A stretch of 64,000 nt of DNA from Microbacterium sp. MPKO10 (GTDB lineage Bacteria > Actinomycetota > Actinomycetes > Actinomycetales > Microbacteriaceae), in assembly GCF_026107415.2 (NCBI RefSeq), contig NZ_JAPCHX010000005.1, positions 248,001-312,000 on the forward strand. Reading direction: 5' to 3'. The notes under the pieces are model-generated. The model saw only the letters and a list, made by a program, of their open reading frames with translations, made no database searches and had not been told where the DNA came from. Each line of letters opens with the position of its first letter. The stretch's first letter is position 1. The position numbers and the translations under genes are program-made. Below, piece by piece: positions 1 through 9,230 of the stretch.

Positions 1-55
1 CGGTTTCCGGGTCCGGTCGGTCTGTGTCTTTCTCGTCGTCGTCGCGTGGAGTCAC
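1..55 (-). CDS. Hypothetical protein, N-terminal fragment (cut by window edge)
   Basis: A GTG start codon at 55-53 overlaps the pyrE stop codon as GTGA. This is the same 4-nt coupling used by several gene pairs in the window. Only 18 codons are visible (VTPRDDDEKDTDRPDPET), very acidic and hydrophilic, so no function can be assigned. The frame stays open to the edge. It is probably the next gene of the MMPL-pyrE transcription unit. Confidence 0.4.
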   Translation of the reverse strand, partial: MTPRDDDEKDTDRPDPET

Positions 56-642
56 GATGCCAATCCCAGATCGTCAAGGGTCAGAGCGGCGTAATAGTCG
101 TACCCCGCTTCTTCGATAGCTTCCCGTGCTCCGGTGTTCCGGTCAACTACCACAGCGACACCGGCGATCTCGGCACCGACCTTCTTCAACGCCTCAATCG
201 CGGTCAAGGGCGATCCACCCGTCGTGGAGGTGTCTTCGACGACGATGACACGCTTGCCCGCGAGGTCGGGTCCCTCGACCTGCCGACCGCGACCGTGGTC
301 CTTCGGCTCTTTGCGCACGACGAATGCGTCGATATCGCTGCCGCGAGCGGCGCCCTGGTGCAGGATCGCCGCGGCGATCGGGTCGGCGCCCATTGTCAGC
401 CCGCCTACGGCGAAGACATCGGGGACGTCGGAAATCAGGTCGAGCATGACCTGACCGATCAGCGGGGCAACACGGTGGTCGAGGCTCACTTTGCGCAGAT
501 CAACGTAGAAGCTCGCCTTCTTTCCGCTGGTGAGTGTGAAGTCACCATGGAACACGGCTTCGGTCGAAATGTGGTCGATGAGTTGGCTACGTGCGTCAGT
601 CACGTCCTTTAGTTTAGGGTGCGCGACAGTCTGCTTGGCCAC
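52..642 (-). CDS. pyrE: Orotate phosphoribosyltransferase
   Basis: Transfers phosphoribosyl from PRPP to orotate to give OMP, the fifth step of de novo pyrimidine synthesis; cytosolic and normally a homodimer. The PRPP-binding loop VIVVEDTSTTGGS is at about residues 133-145. The substrate-loop region FHGDFTLTSGKKASFYVDLR at about 31-50 is typical of PyrE. The length of 196 residues fits. The chosen GTG start at 642 overlaps the end of the upstream MMPL gene by 34 nt and has AAGG 7 nt upstream. A GTG at 603 (VTDARSQL), just past the MMPL stop, gives a protein closer to the usual PyrE N-terminus, but its AAAGGA is only 1 nt away. The gene is co-directional with MMPL and probably co-transcribed. 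Confidence 0.93.
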   Translation of the reverse strand: MAKQTVAHPKLKDVTDARSQLIDHISTEAVFHGDFTLTSGKKASFYVDLRKVSLDHRVAPLIGQVMLDLISDVPDVFAVGGLTMGADPIAAAILHQGAARGSDIDAFVVRKEPKDHGRGRQVEGPDLAGKRVIVVEDTSTTGGSPLTAIEALKKVGAEIAGVAVVVDRNTGAREAIEEAGYDYYAALTLDDLGLAS

Positions 643-2837
643 CAGATCGCCTTGCCGATGTCTGTGCTGAGCGCCGGGACAAGCAGCGAGCGCACGATGA
701 TGGTGTCCAGAAGCACCCCGAACGCCACGATGAACGAGATCTGCACGAGGAACAGAATCGGCAGTACCCCGAGCGCGGCGAAGGTCGCCGCCAGCACGAC
801 TCCCGCTGAGGTGATCACGCCTCCCGTGGCGACAAGGCCCCGGGTAACGCCCTCGCGTGTGCCATGCACTGTGGACTCTTCGCGCACGCGTGTCATGAGG
901 AAGATGTTGTAGTCGATGCCGAGGGCGACGAGGAAGACAAACCCGAACATCGGCACGCTGGGATCCGCCCCAGGGAACTGGAAGATGCCGTTGAACACGA
1001 GTGACGACACGCCGAGCGCCGAGGCGAACGACAGCACAACGGTCAGCACCAGCAGAACCGGTGCGAGGATCGAGCGCAGCAGCAGCATCAGGATGATCAG
1101 GATCACCACGAGAACGAGAGGAATGACGAGGTTGCGGTCGTGCACCGACGCGTCGATGGTGTCGATGGCCGTGGCCGCGACCCCTCCGACAAGCACATCC
1201 CCGTCAGCATCGGCGAACTCGGCGCGGAGGTGCCGCACGACCTCCTCAGCCTCGGCGGAATCACCGGGGGCCTCGAGTGTCGCCTGCAGCATCACGTCAC
1301 CGTCGACGACCTTCGGATCCCCATCAATGGGCCCGCGTGGGCCGTGCGTCGGCTGAACGCCATCGTCGGTAACCGGGAGTGTTCCGCTTGGGGAATCGTC
1401 AGAGATGACGGCGAGAGAGTCCACACCGTCTGCGGACAACACGGTGTCTGAGACAGCATCCAGAGACGTCTCGGGGGCGATGATGACCGCGGGAGTTCCC
1501 GCGCTGCCGGGGAAATGCTCGTCGAGCACAGCCTGGCCATCACGTGCCTCGGAATGCCCGATGACGAACTCACTCTGCGAGACGCCGTCGGCTTTCAACC
1601 CGACGAGGCCGAACGCGGCAGCCGCGAGCACCACGGTGCTGGCGATCCAGATCGTGCGCGGGCGCCGTGAGACGAAGCGAGCGATGGCGGGCCACAGACC
1701 GGTACCGTCTGCCCCCTTGTCGAGCACGTGCTCTTGACCGAAGCGTGGGCGGATTGGCCAGAACGCCACGCGGCCGGCCCACATGAGCAGTGCGGGCAGC
1801 AGCGTCAGGCTCGCGAGCAAAGCGAACACGATGCCGATGGCGGCGACGGGGCCGAGTGCCTTGTTCGAGTTCAGCTCGCTGAGAAGCAGGCACAGCAGAC
1901 CCGCGATCACGGTGCCGCCGGAGGCGAGGATGGCAGGGGTGGCCCCGCGGAGCGCCGCCCACGCGGCATCCCATTTCTTGTCATAGTCGCGCAGAGCCTC
2001 GCGGAACCGCGAGACATAGAGCAGCGAGTAGTCGGTCGCCGCGCCGATCACGAGGATCATCAGGATGCCCTGCGTCTGACCCGAGAGCACGACGACGTCT
2101 TGCTTGGCGAGCTCCACGACGGTGAACATGGCCCCGGTGAGCGCCACAAGGCTCGTGCCGAGCACGATGAACGGCAGCAGCGGTGAGCGATACACGATGA
2201 TGAGGATCACGAGCACGACGGCGAGCGCCACGATGAGCAGAAGCCCGTCGAGACCGCCGAAGGCGTCGACGATGTCGGCTGAGAGCCCCGCGGGGCCGGC
2301 AACGGCGGCGTCAAGACCGTCGGGCATCTCCTCAGCGACGTACGCACGGATGGTCTCGACCGTGTCTGCCGGCTTGATGGAGGCATCGAGCGGCACCACG
2401 ACCTGAACGGCTTCGCCGTCATCCGAGAGAATCGCCGGTGAGACACCGTCGCCGTCGACGCCCTCGATCCCGGAGATGTGGTCGATCACCGCGTCGATCG
2501 TCGTGCTGTCAGCATCCGTGATCCCCGAGTCGCGTTCGAACACGATGACCGCGGGAACCACGTCATCGCCCCGGAACTCGGGCTCGAGTTCGTGCACCTG
2601 TGTCGCGTCGGCGCTGGCCGGAAGGTGCTGCACCTGATCGTTCTCGGCCACGTCATTGACCTGGCCGAACGCGGAGCCGCCCGCGCCGAACACGACGAAC
2701 CAGACGAGAATGAGCATGACGGGAGTGACGACTCGGACCCATCGCGGCGTCGACGAGGGCGCAGCCTGGCGTGGTGCAGCGTGGTTCGATGCAGCATGCT
2801 TCGGTGCGTCCTGGTGCGGAGAAGGTGTGTGCGACAT
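609..2837 (-). CDS. MMPL family RND-type membrane exporter
   Basis: Large integral membrane protein of the MMPL (mycobacterial membrane protein large) branch of the RND superfamily, a proton-driven exporter of lipids or hydrophobic compounds. The 742-residue product has a hydrophilic N-terminal tail of about 35 residues rich in His, Pro and Ala. It then shows two repeats, each with one transmembrane helix, an extracytoplasmic domain and a block of five helices (GLLLIVALAVVLVILIIVYR begins the first block; LVIPLVLVVILIILMLLLRS the second). The start at 2837 is preferred because AAAGGA sits 4 nt upstream; an upstream in-frame start at 2909 would add 24 unlikely residues. It is shorter than mycolic-acid MMPL proteins, as is usual outside mycobacteria. 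The substrate cannot be told. Confidence 0.88.
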   Translation of the reverse strand: MSHTPSPHQDAPKHAASNHAAPRQAAPSSTPRWVRVVTPVMLILVWFVVFGAGGSAFGQVNDVAENDQVQHLPASADATQVHELEPEFRGDDVVPAVIVFERDSGITDADSTTIDAVIDHISGIEGVDGDGVSPAILSDDGEAVQVVVPLDASIKPADTVETIRAYVAEEMPDGLDAAVAGPAGLSADIVDAFGGLDGLLLIVALAVVLVILIIVYRSPLLPFIVLGTSLVALTGAMFTVVELAKQDVVVLSGQTQGILMILVIGAATDYSLLYVSRFREALRDYDKKWDAAWAALRGATPAILASGGTVIAGLLCLLLSELNSNKALGPVAAIGIVFALLASLTLLPALLMWAGRVAFWPIRPRFGQEHVLDKGADGTGLWPAIARFVSRRPRTIWIASTVVLAAAAFGLVGLKADGVSQSEFVIGHSEARDGQAVLDEHFPGSAGTPAVIIAPETSLDAVSDTVLSADGVDSLAVISDDSPSGTLPVTDDGVQPTHGPRGPIDGDPKVVDGDVMLQATLEAPGDSAEAEEVVRHLRAEFADADGDVLVGGVAATAIDTIDASVHDRNLVIPLVLVVILIILMLLLRSILAPVLLVLTVVLSFASALGVSSLVFNGIFQFPGADPSVPMFGFVFLVALGIDYNIFLMTRVREESTVHGTREGVTRGLVATGGVITSAGVVLAATFAALGVLPILFLVQISFIVAFGVLLDTIIVRSLLVPALSTDIGKAIWWPSRLSRTLN

Positions 2838-2941
2838 AGGGTCCTTTGCGCAAGATTCTCGATGACACCTCAACGCTATGGTTGCCGTCACGGCTCCGGC
2901 CTCGCCCAAAAGTTTGATTCCGCACCGGGTAGCGTTGAGGC

Positions 2942-3799
2942 ATGCGCATCGCCACCTGGAACGTCAACTCCATCCGCACCCGAGTGGGGCGCGTCGTCGA
3001 CTGGCTCGTCAGGGAAGATGTCGACGTGCTCGGGATGCAGGAGATCAAGTGTCGCCCCGATCAGTTTCCGGTCGAGCCCTTCGAAGAGGCCGGCTACGAC
3101 CTGCAGATCCACGGGCTCAATCAGTGGAACGGTGTCGCCTTTGCCAGCCGTCTGCCCATGACCGACGTGCAGCACGGGTTCACGCGGATCCCCGGATTCG
3201 GCAAACCCCCGAAGATTGAGCACGAGCTCGACGATGACGGTGTTCCCATCGAGGCGCGCGCACTCGGCGTGACCATCGACGGCGTTCGCCTCTACAGCCT
3301 CTATGTTCCCAACGGGCGCGGGCTCGACGACCCCCACTTCAGCTACAAGCTCACGTGGCTCGACCGCCTGCGTGAGCAGGTGGAGTCGACGCTGGCCGCC
3401 GATCCGGACCTGCCCCTTGCCCTGATGGGAGATTTCAACGTCGCTCCTTTCGATGCCGACATGGGCGACCCTTCGTTCGTCGCCGGAGAATCGACGCATA
3501 TCTCAGAACCTGAGCGGCAGGCATTCCACGCGTTCGAATCGGCAGGACTCACGGACGTCGTGCGCCCTCTCGTTCCCGAAGGCTTCACGTTCTGGGATTA
3601 CAAGCGACTGCGCTTTCCTCGCAACGAAGGCATGCGCATCGACTTCGTCCTCGGCTCGCATGCCTTCGCCGATCGGGTGACGGATGCTGCGATTCACCGC
3701 GATGAGCGCAAGGGAGACTCCCCGAGCGATCATGTCCCCGTCGTCGTCGACATCTCCTCAGAGGGCGATGACGACGACATGCCCATGATCTTCGGCTGA
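2942..3799 (+). CDS. xth: Exodeoxyribonuclease III / AP endonuclease
   Basis: Base-excision repair enzyme that cleaves DNA 5' to abasic sites and has 3'-5' exonuclease activity. Family landmarks are visible: MRIATWNVNSIRTR with the Asn pair, metal ligand Glu34 in MQEIKC, YVPNGRG near 121, GDFNVAP with Asp164 and Asn166, RIDFVLGS near 232, and the catalytic pair Asp263-His264 in SDHVPVVVD. The length of 285 residues is a little above the usual 255-270. The start lies 6 nt after a TAGCGT -10 element (2930-2935) with no room for a separate Shine-Dalgarno site, so the mRNA is probably leaderless. It is transcribed divergently from the MMPL gene. Confidence 0.95.
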   Translation: MRIATWNVNSIRTRVGRVVDWLVREDVDVLGMQEIKCRPDQFPVEPFEEAGYDLQIHGLNQWNGVAFASRLPMTDVQHGFTRIPGFGKPPKIEHELDDDGVPIEARALGVTIDGVRLYSLYVPNGRGLDDPHFSYKLTWLDRLREQVESTLAADPDLPLALMGDFNVAPFDADMGDPSFVAGESTHISEPERQAFHAFESAGLTDVVRPLVPEGFTFWDYKRLRFPRNEGMRIDFVLGSHAFADRVTDAAIHRDERKGDSPSDHVPVVVDISSEGDDDDMPMIFG

Positions 3800-3809
3800 G
3801 GAGGTCATG

Positions 3810-4181
3810 GTGAGCGACAAGACACAACAGGCGAAGCGGCTGACGGGCTCGTCTCGCGGCTGGGACATCGGGATCTCCGTCACCGTGCTGTGTCTGGGCG
3901 CGGTTGTGCTCGTGATCACCTTCTTGATCGCTCTGTTCGGAATCCTGATGGTGAGCTCCTGCTCTGGCGAGTGCAGCGCCCCGCTGTTTCTGGGCGGCTG
4001 GCTCATCGCCACGATCCTGCCGTTCGCGCTGCTGATCATCGGCACCATCTGGTCAATCGTTTTCATGGTGCGTGCACGGCGGGCCCTGCTGATCGCCATC
4101 GGAACGATCGTCATCGCGCTCGCTGCCTGGGCCGGTGGTCTCGCGATGATGATCGCGGCGACTCCCGGCTTCACCTGGTAG
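3810..4181 (+). CDS. Small four-helix membrane protein, unknown function
   Basis: A 123-residue protein with a short hydrophilic N-terminus and three or four hydrophobic segments (VTVLCLGAVVLVITFLIALFG; the segment after GGWLIATILPFALLIIG; a last one near the C-terminus). A short CSGEC pair lies in the first loop, probably outside the membrane. AGGAGG (3799-3804) is only 2 nt from an ATG at 3807 but 5 nt from the GTG at 3810, so GTG (VSDKTQQ) is the better start. It follows xth by 10 nt and is likely co-transcribed. Its stop codon TAG abuts the stop codon of the convergent AEC gene with no intergenic base. No family was recognised. Confidence 0.75.
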   Translation: MSDKTQQAKRLTGSSRGWDIGISVTVLCLGAVVLVITFLIALFGILMVSSCSGECSAPLFLGGWLIATILPFALLIIGTIWSIVFMVRARRALLIAIGTIVIALAAWAGGLAMMIAATPGFTW

Positions 4182-5102
4182 CTATGCCAGCAGCGCAGCG
4201 ATCACAATAAGGGCGGGCACTGCAAGCACGGTCGACAGCAGGACGGCATCGCGCGCGAACACCTCGGCGGTTTCGAACCGCGTCGCATAGTTGAAGACGT
4301 TCTGCGCTGAAGGCAGCGCGGCGAGGACCGTCGCGGCGAACAGGTGGTCGCCCTCGAGGCCGAAGACGAACCCTGCGACCGCGAAAGCGACGAGTGGCAT
4401 AACTGCCGACTTCAGCAGCGCGGCGACAAGAACACGCGGCCGCCCTGTTCCCGCGCGCAACGGGCGCTGACCGCTCAGCGACATGCCGAACGCCAGGAGC
4501 ATCAGCGGCACGGCAGCACCGCCGATCAGCTCGAACGGCGCGTACACAGCATCCGGAAGCTGCACTCCCGTCGCGGCGATGACCACTCCCGCGATCGAGG
4601 CGATGATGATCGGATTGCGCACGGGCTGCGTCAGAATCGACATCACCGACACTTTTCCTGGTCCGGTGACGTCGAGAACGGCCAGGGCGACGGGCGTGAA
4701 GACGATCAACTGAAGCAGCATGATGGGCGCGACGAACTGAGCGTCTCCCAGAACGTAGACGGCGACGGGGAGACCAATATTGTTGGCGTTGACGTACCCG
4801 GATGCGAGCGCACCGATCGTCGCTTCGCCCGCCGAGCGCCGCCACACGATCAGGTTCACGACGACGAACAGGCCACCCGAGACGAGGGCAGCGATCAGCG
4901 CCACCGAGATGAACGACGAGAAGATCAGAGTCACGTCGGCATGCGCGAGCACGTCGAAGAGAAGCGCGGGACTCGCGATGAAGAAAGCCAGATGCTGGAT
5001 GCTGCGGCCCGCCGTCGCCCCGCCGATCTGGAGCCGGCCCGCGACGAAGCCCACGGCGATCACCACGCCGATGATGGCGAATCCCGTCAGCACTCCCGTC
5101 AC
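4182..5102 (-). CDS. AEC family transporter (auxin efflux carrier type permease)
   Basis: Integral membrane permease of the AEC/BART superfamily. Bacterial members carry dicarboxylates such as malate or malonate, or other small organic acids; the substrate here is unknown. The 306 residues form ten hydrophobic helices in two five-helix halves. The Asn/Pro-rich break of each half is visible (SGYVNANNIGLPVAVYVLG near the middle; LPSAQNVFNYATRFE in the second half). Initiation is at GTG 5102, 6 nt after TAGGCT (minus strand, 5109-5114), which predicts a leaderless transcript. It is divergent from the hydrolase at 5171. Confidence 0.88.
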   Translation of the reverse strand: MTGVLTGFAIIGVVIAVGFVAGRLQIGGATAGRSIQHLAFFIASPALLFDVLAHADVTLIFSSFISVALIAALVSGGLFVVVNLIVWRRSAGEATIGALASGYVNANNIGLPVAVYVLGDAQFVAPIMLLQLIVFTPVALAVLDVTGPGKVSVMSILTQPVRNPIIIASIAGVVIAATGVQLPDAVYAPFELIGGAAVPLMLLAFGMSLSGQRPLRAGTGRPRVLVAALLKSAVMPLVAFAVAGFVFGLEGDHLFAATVLAALPSAQNVFNYATRFETAEVFARDAVLLSTVLAVPALIVIAALLA

Positions 5103-5170
5103 GCTCCGAGCCTAGTGGAGGTACCACGCGGGGCTTCCGGGGAATGCTCGCCTGACGTAGGCTCGGGACT

Positions 5171-5986
5171 ATGCCGCACATGGATGTGCCGGATGGTCGG
5201 CTGTATTACGAGACAGAGGGGCGGCGGGAGGATCCCGCGCTTCTGCTGATTCACGCCGGCATCGCGACATTGCGCATGTGGGATCCGCTGATTCCCGCAT
5301 TGGCCGAACACCACTATGTGATCCGCTTCGATACGCGCGGGTTCGGCGAGACCGACTCCGATGACGTCGAGTTCTCGAACTGCGACGATGCTCTGCGGCT
5401 CCTCGATGAGCTCGGCATCGAGCGCGCGACGGTGATCGGTTCGTCCCGAGGCGGCCAGATCGCCCTCGACCTCGCCGTCGAGCACGGTGACCGGGTGGCC
5501 GGCATCGTGACCATCGGTTCGGGCCCGAGCGGGTTCCCCGAGATCGAGCTCACCGAGACGGAAGACGACCTGTTCGACCAGATCGATGCCGCGTGGGAGG
5601 CACGCGACTGGCCGGTCTCCATGGATGCCGAGGTGCGTCTGTGGGCCGTCGGCCCGCTGCGGGATCCCGGCGACATCGACCCGGACTTCCTCGAGACTGC
5701 GCGGATGCTCAACAGGTTCAACATCTCGAAGGTCGATCAGAATCCGATTCCGCGAGCGCTGGAGCGCCCCGCTTTCGATCGCGTCGTCGATATTGGTGTG
5801 CCGACGCTCGTTGTCGTGGGCGAGTATGACATTACGCCTGCTCTGATGCAGTTCGAATACCTTGCCGAGCAGATCCCGGATGCCGACTCCTCATGCATTG
5901 ACGACACGGCGCACCTGCCCAGTGTCGAACGACCAGGCGCCTTCCTCACGGTGCTTGAGCCGTGGCTGGCGAAGCACAGCCTCTGA
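5171..5986 (+). CDS. Alpha/beta hydrolase
   Basis: Alpha/beta-hydrolase-fold enzyme of 271 residues. The oxyanion region LLIHAG is near residue 27. The nucleophile elbow is G90-S91-S92-R93-G94 with catalytic Ser92. The acid lies in VVVGEYD, and the histidine in DDTAHLPSVERP near the C-terminus. The overall pattern resembles 3-oxoadipate enol-lactonase-like and haloperoxidase-like hydrolases, but the substrate cannot be deduced. TAGGCT at 5158-5163 lies 7 nt before the ATG, indicating a near-leaderless start; the promoter faces that of the AEC gene. Confidence 0.9.
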   Translation: MPHMDVPDGRLYYETEGRREDPALLLIHAGIATLRMWDPLIPALAEHHYVIRFDTRGFGETDSDDVEFSNCDDALRLLDELGIERATVIGSSRGGQIALDLAVEHGDRVAGIVTIGSGPSGFPEIELTETEDDLFDQIDAAWEARDWPVSMDAEVRLWAVGPLRDPGDIDPDFLETARMLNRFNISKVDQNPIPRALERPAFDRVVDIGVPTLVVVGEYDITPALMQFEYLAEQIPDADSSCIDDTAHLPSVERPGAFLTVLEPWLAKHSL

Positions 5987-6163
5987 TCCCCGTCCGACCG
6001 GGTTTCCGCTTGCTCGGGCCCCGGCTGGCCTGGCCACGCGGCGGAGCGGGTGGCCTTTCGTCGTGACGTGAGTGACACTGGAAGTGCGCACGGCGCCAAC
6101 CCTGTTCGTGCGCAGGCTCCGACCAGGAACCTCGAAACAATCGCCCACGAGGAGATATCGACG

Positions 6164-7270
6164 ATGCTGTCACCCCACTCAAACACACGCAGAACCGAAC
6201 AACACAGCGCAGACGCCTTCAGCGCACCGGAGCTCGAGCACGAGCGAGTACTCATCACACGCGGACCTCGCTCCGGACTCACCATCAGCGTCGCCGTGCA
6301 CTCGACAGCTCTCGGTCCTGCCCTGGGCGGCGCCCGCGTCTGGACGTATCGGAGCTGGCGTGAGGCTTTCGCCGACTCTCTCCGCCTCGCCGAAGGCATG
6401 ACCTATAAGAACGCGGCGGCCGGACTCGCCCGCGGAGGCGGAAAGTCTGTGGTCTTCGTTCCCGAGGGAACAGTTCTGGATGCCGAACGCAAACGTGACG
6501 CCATGCTCGACCTCGGAGACGCCGTCGAGACGCTCGGCGGCACCTACTACACGGCCGAAGACGTCGGAACGTCGGCTGATGACATGGCGACGGTCGCCGA
6601 ACGCACCGCCCACGTCGAAGGACTCCCCGCAGACCGCGGCGGTGTCGGCGAACCGAGCGATGCGACAGCCGCCGGCGTCTACTCGGCAGTCACGGCCACC
6701 CTCGATGCCGTTTTCGGCAGTCCGATTCCGGCCGAGCGCCGTGCCGTCATCTCCGGGTTGGGCCAGGTGGGCGGGCGCCTCGCCCGGCGCCTCGCTGCCG
6801 AAGGTGCCCGCCTCATCGTCACCGATGTGAATCCAGCCCGCAGGGCCCTGGCCGAAGAGATCGGGGCAAGTTGGATCGAGCCCGGTGACGAGCACCAGTT
6901 CGAGACCGATCTCTTCATCCCCTGCGGGGTCGGCGGGGCACTCACGCCCGATGTCATCGCATCGTTGCGCTGCAAGGCTGTCGTCGGCGCGGCCAACAAC
7001 CAGCTGGAGCGCCACGATGGCGCGGAGCAGCTCGCCGAGCGCGGCATCCTCTGGGCCCCGGACTTCGTGGTGAACGCCGGAGGCGTCATTTACATCGACA
7101 TGGCGTCAAGGCCCGGTGCCGACCGTCACGCGATCGAAGAGCGCGTCGAGCACATCGGCGACACCCTTCGTTCGATCTTCGAGCAGTCGCAGTCTGAGGG
7201 CATCACAACGCTCGAGGCCGCGGAGCGCCTCGCTCGGGCTCGCCTCGAAGCCGTGCCCGCCGGAGTGTAA
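6164..7270 (+). CDS. Leucine (Glu/Leu/Phe/Val family) dehydrogenase
   Basis: NAD-dependent oxidative deamination of branched-chain amino acids is the likely reaction; the fold is that of the ELFV dehydrogenases. Seen: GPALGGARVW at 51-60, the catalytic block EGMTYKNAAAGLARGGGK with Lys82 and Lys94, YYTAEDVGTS, and the Rossmann motif GLGQVGGRLARRLAAEGARL with an acidic TDVN end that favours NAD. Length is 368 residues, like leucine dehydrogenases. The ATG at 6164 is preferred because GAGGAG lies about 8 nt upstream; an in-frame ATG at 6050 would add 38 unconserved residues. A strong hairpin follows the stop. Phenylalanine or valine as substrate cannot be excluded. Confidence 0.88.
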   Translation: MLSPHSNTRRTEQHSADAFSAPELEHERVLITRGPRSGLTISVAVHSTALGPALGGARVWTYRSWREAFADSLRLAEGMTYKNAAAGLARGGGKSVVFVPEGTVLDAERKRDAMLDLGDAVETLGGTYYTAEDVGTSADDMATVAERTAHVEGLPADRGGVGEPSDATAAGVYSAVTATLDAVFGSPIPAERRAVISGLGQVGGRLARRLAAEGARLIVTDVNPARRALAEEIGASWIEPGDEHQFETDLFIPCGVGGALTPDVIASLRCKAVVGAANNQLERHDGAEQLAERGILWAPDFVVNAGGVIYIDMASRPGADRHAIEERVEHIGDTLRSIFEQSQSEGITTLEAAERLARARLEAVPAGV

Positions 7271-7281
7271 CTCCCCGTCGA

Positions 7282-7317
7282 GAAGCGGCTGTCCGGCCCC
7301 TGCCGGGCAGCCGCTTC
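7282..7317. terminator. Bidirectional hairpin between convergent genes
   Basis: A 15-bp stem (GAAGCGGCTGTCCGG with CCGGGCAGCCGCTTC, one G-U pair) and a 6-nt loop sit 11 nt past the dehydrogenase stop. The stop of the convergent YhgE/Pip gene is 17 nt further on. There is no long T tract, as is common for actinobacterial terminators. Confidence 0.8.
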
Positions 7318-7334
7318 GTCATCGTGCAGCGTCG

Positions 7335-9230
7335 CTATCCGATGAGGCTTGGCTCCAGGTCACGCATCGTGCGGAACCGGGTCATCCGAGCGACACCGAG
7401 GACCGTGAGCGCAAGCGCCGCGACCAACCAGATCACCAGCACGATGGCGTCCTGACCCGCGGCGGCATAACTGCCGCCGTACATGAATTGTCGTAGGGCA
7501 TCCACCGTGTACGGCATCGGGAAGGCGAAGTGGAGCGCGCGCAGCGGCTCGGGCAGAGTCTGCCAGGGGAACGTGCCCCCGGCGGTGACGAGCTGCACCA
7601 CCATCAGCACCAGACCGAGGAATTGCCCCACACTGCCGAACCACACGTTAAGCGCGAGGATGATGGCCGCGAATGCCGCTGATGACAGCGCCATGATGCC
7701 GAAGGCTCCCCAGGGTTGATGGACGGTGAAGCCGAGAGCCCCGGAGACGATGAAGTAGAGAGCGATCATCTGAATCGCGCCCAGCCCGGCCGGCATCATC
7801 CACCCGGCGAGAGTCGTCCTGATCGGCGTGCGCATCGCCGTGATCGCCCGCTTCGAGACGGGCTTGATGATGAGGAAGAGCGCGTAGATGCCGATCCACG
7901 CCGCGAGTGCGACGAAGAATGGGGCGAGCCCTGCTCCGTAGGTTCCGGCTTTCGTAACAGCCGACGTCGAGACATCGACGGGGTCGGCGATCGTCGATGC
8001 CTGTTTGTCACGCAGCTCTTCAGACGAATCCGGAATCTGAGCGACGCCATCCTTGAGTCCATCGCGCAGCTCGGTCGCTCCGCCGAGCAATGAGCTGAGC
8101 CCATCGCGCAGCGAGACCGCGCCCTCCGACGCGGTGGCTGCGCCGTCCTCAAGCTGCTGAGCACCCGCCGCGGCGTCACTGATGCCGGCGGTGAGCGCAG
8201 GCATCGCATCGGCAAGGCTCCGGGCGCCGCTCGACACCTGCCATGCGCCGCTCGAGAGCTCATCGATGGAGCTGACGGTGCTCTGCACAGTGGAGTTGAC
8301 GGCGTCGGCCTTCGTGCCGAGAGGGTCGAGCTTGGCCAGCACCTCGGCAATCTGCTCGTCGTCGTAGCCCTGCTCGGCCAGCCAGGCGCTGATGTCGTCA
8401 CGGACTCCAGGAAGTGCGCCGTTAAAGCTTTCGGATGCTGCGGCGACAGCATCCGCTGCATCGGCAATCTTCTGATTGCCCGCCGCCACCTGCGCCGCCC
8501 CGTTCGCGAGTTCCTCCGTCTGCCCAGGAAGTGCCTGCGTCTTGCTCTTCAACTCGTCGAGACCGTCCGACAGATCGGTGGCACCCGTCGTGAGCGCGGC
8601 GAGACCGTCGGCGAGGTCACTCGATCCGTCGTGTGCCGTTTGGGCACCGTCGACGAGCTGCGAGGCCCCATCAGCCGCATCCACCAGATTCACTCTGATC
8701 TCGGCGATCGCATCGAGCATCCGGCCCGCTGCCTGTTCGTTCACCATCGAAACGATCTGCTCTTTGATCGTCGTGATCGCCGACTCTCCGATCGTCGACG
8801 CAAGATAACTGTTCGCGTCGTTCGTCGTCAGCACGACTTCGGCCTGATGGGGGTCATCGGACTCGGACGAGACGATCGACTCAGAGAACTCAGCCGGGAT
8901 TGTCACCGAGAAGTCGAAGTCCCCCGCGGCCACACCGTGCTCGGCGGATGCCCGGCTGACGCGACTCCACGAAAACGTGTCGTCTTCGAGCATCGACTCA
9001 GCGATCTCATCGCCATAGTTCGTGTACTCGTCGCCTTCGCCGACGCCCTCGTCATCAACAACGAGAGCGACAGGCACCTGGTCAAGGTTGTCGTATGGAT
9101 CCTGGTTGGCCCACAGATACAGCCCGCCGTAGAGCAGGGGAACGACCATGAGGGCGAGAAGAGCGAGCTTCGCCATCGGAGTGGCAGTGAGGCGCGCGAA
9201 CTCGGCGCGCAGCATCGCGAAGATCTTCAC
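7335..9230 (-). CDS. YhgE/Pip domain membrane protein
   Basis: Member of the YhgE/Pip (phage infection protein) group, with an ABC-2-like membrane architecture and a large extracytoplasmic domain. One N-terminal helix (LALLALMVVPLLYGGLYLWA, about 22-41) is followed by the PYDNLDQVPVALVVDDEG motif typical of the family. Then come about 350 residues of extracellular sequence with repeated short D-G-x2-L/A elements forming coiled-coil-like heptads. The protein ends with five or six C-terminal helices. Related proteins include Lactococcus Pip and ESX-type accessory proteins; the role here is unknown. Its GTG start overlaps the stop of the upstream ATPase-like gene (GTGA), so the two are translationally coupled and probably form one complex. 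Confidence 0.88.
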   Translation of the reverse strand: MKIFAMLRAEFARLTATPMAKLALLALMVVPLLYGGLYLWANQDPYDNLDQVPVALVVDDEGVGEGDEYTNYGDEIAESMLEDDTFSWSRVSRASAEHGVAAGDFDFSVTIPAEFSESIVSSESDDPHQAEVVLTTNDANSYLASTIGESAITTIKEQIVSMVNEQAAGRMLDAIAEIRVNLVDAADGASQLVDGAQTAHDGSSDLADGLAALTTGATDLSDGLDELKSKTQALPGQTEELANGAAQVAAGNQKIADAADAVAAASESFNGALPGVRDDISAWLAEQGYDDEQIAEVLAKLDPLGTKADAVNSTVQSTVSSIDELSSGAWQVSSGARSLADAMPALTAGISDAAAGAQQLEDGAATASEGAVSLRDGLSSLLGGATELRDGLKDGVAQIPDSSEELRDKQASTIADPVDVSTSAVTKAGTYGAGLAPFFVALAAWIGIYALFLIIKPVSKRAITAMRTPIRTTLAGWMMPAGLGAIQMIALYFIVSGALGFTVHQPWGAFGIMALSSAAFAAIILALNVWFGSVGQFLGLVLMVVQLVTAGGTFPWQTLPEPLRALHFAFPMPYTVDALRQFMYGGSYAAAGQDAIVLVIWLVAALALTVLGVARMTRFRTMRDLEPSLIG

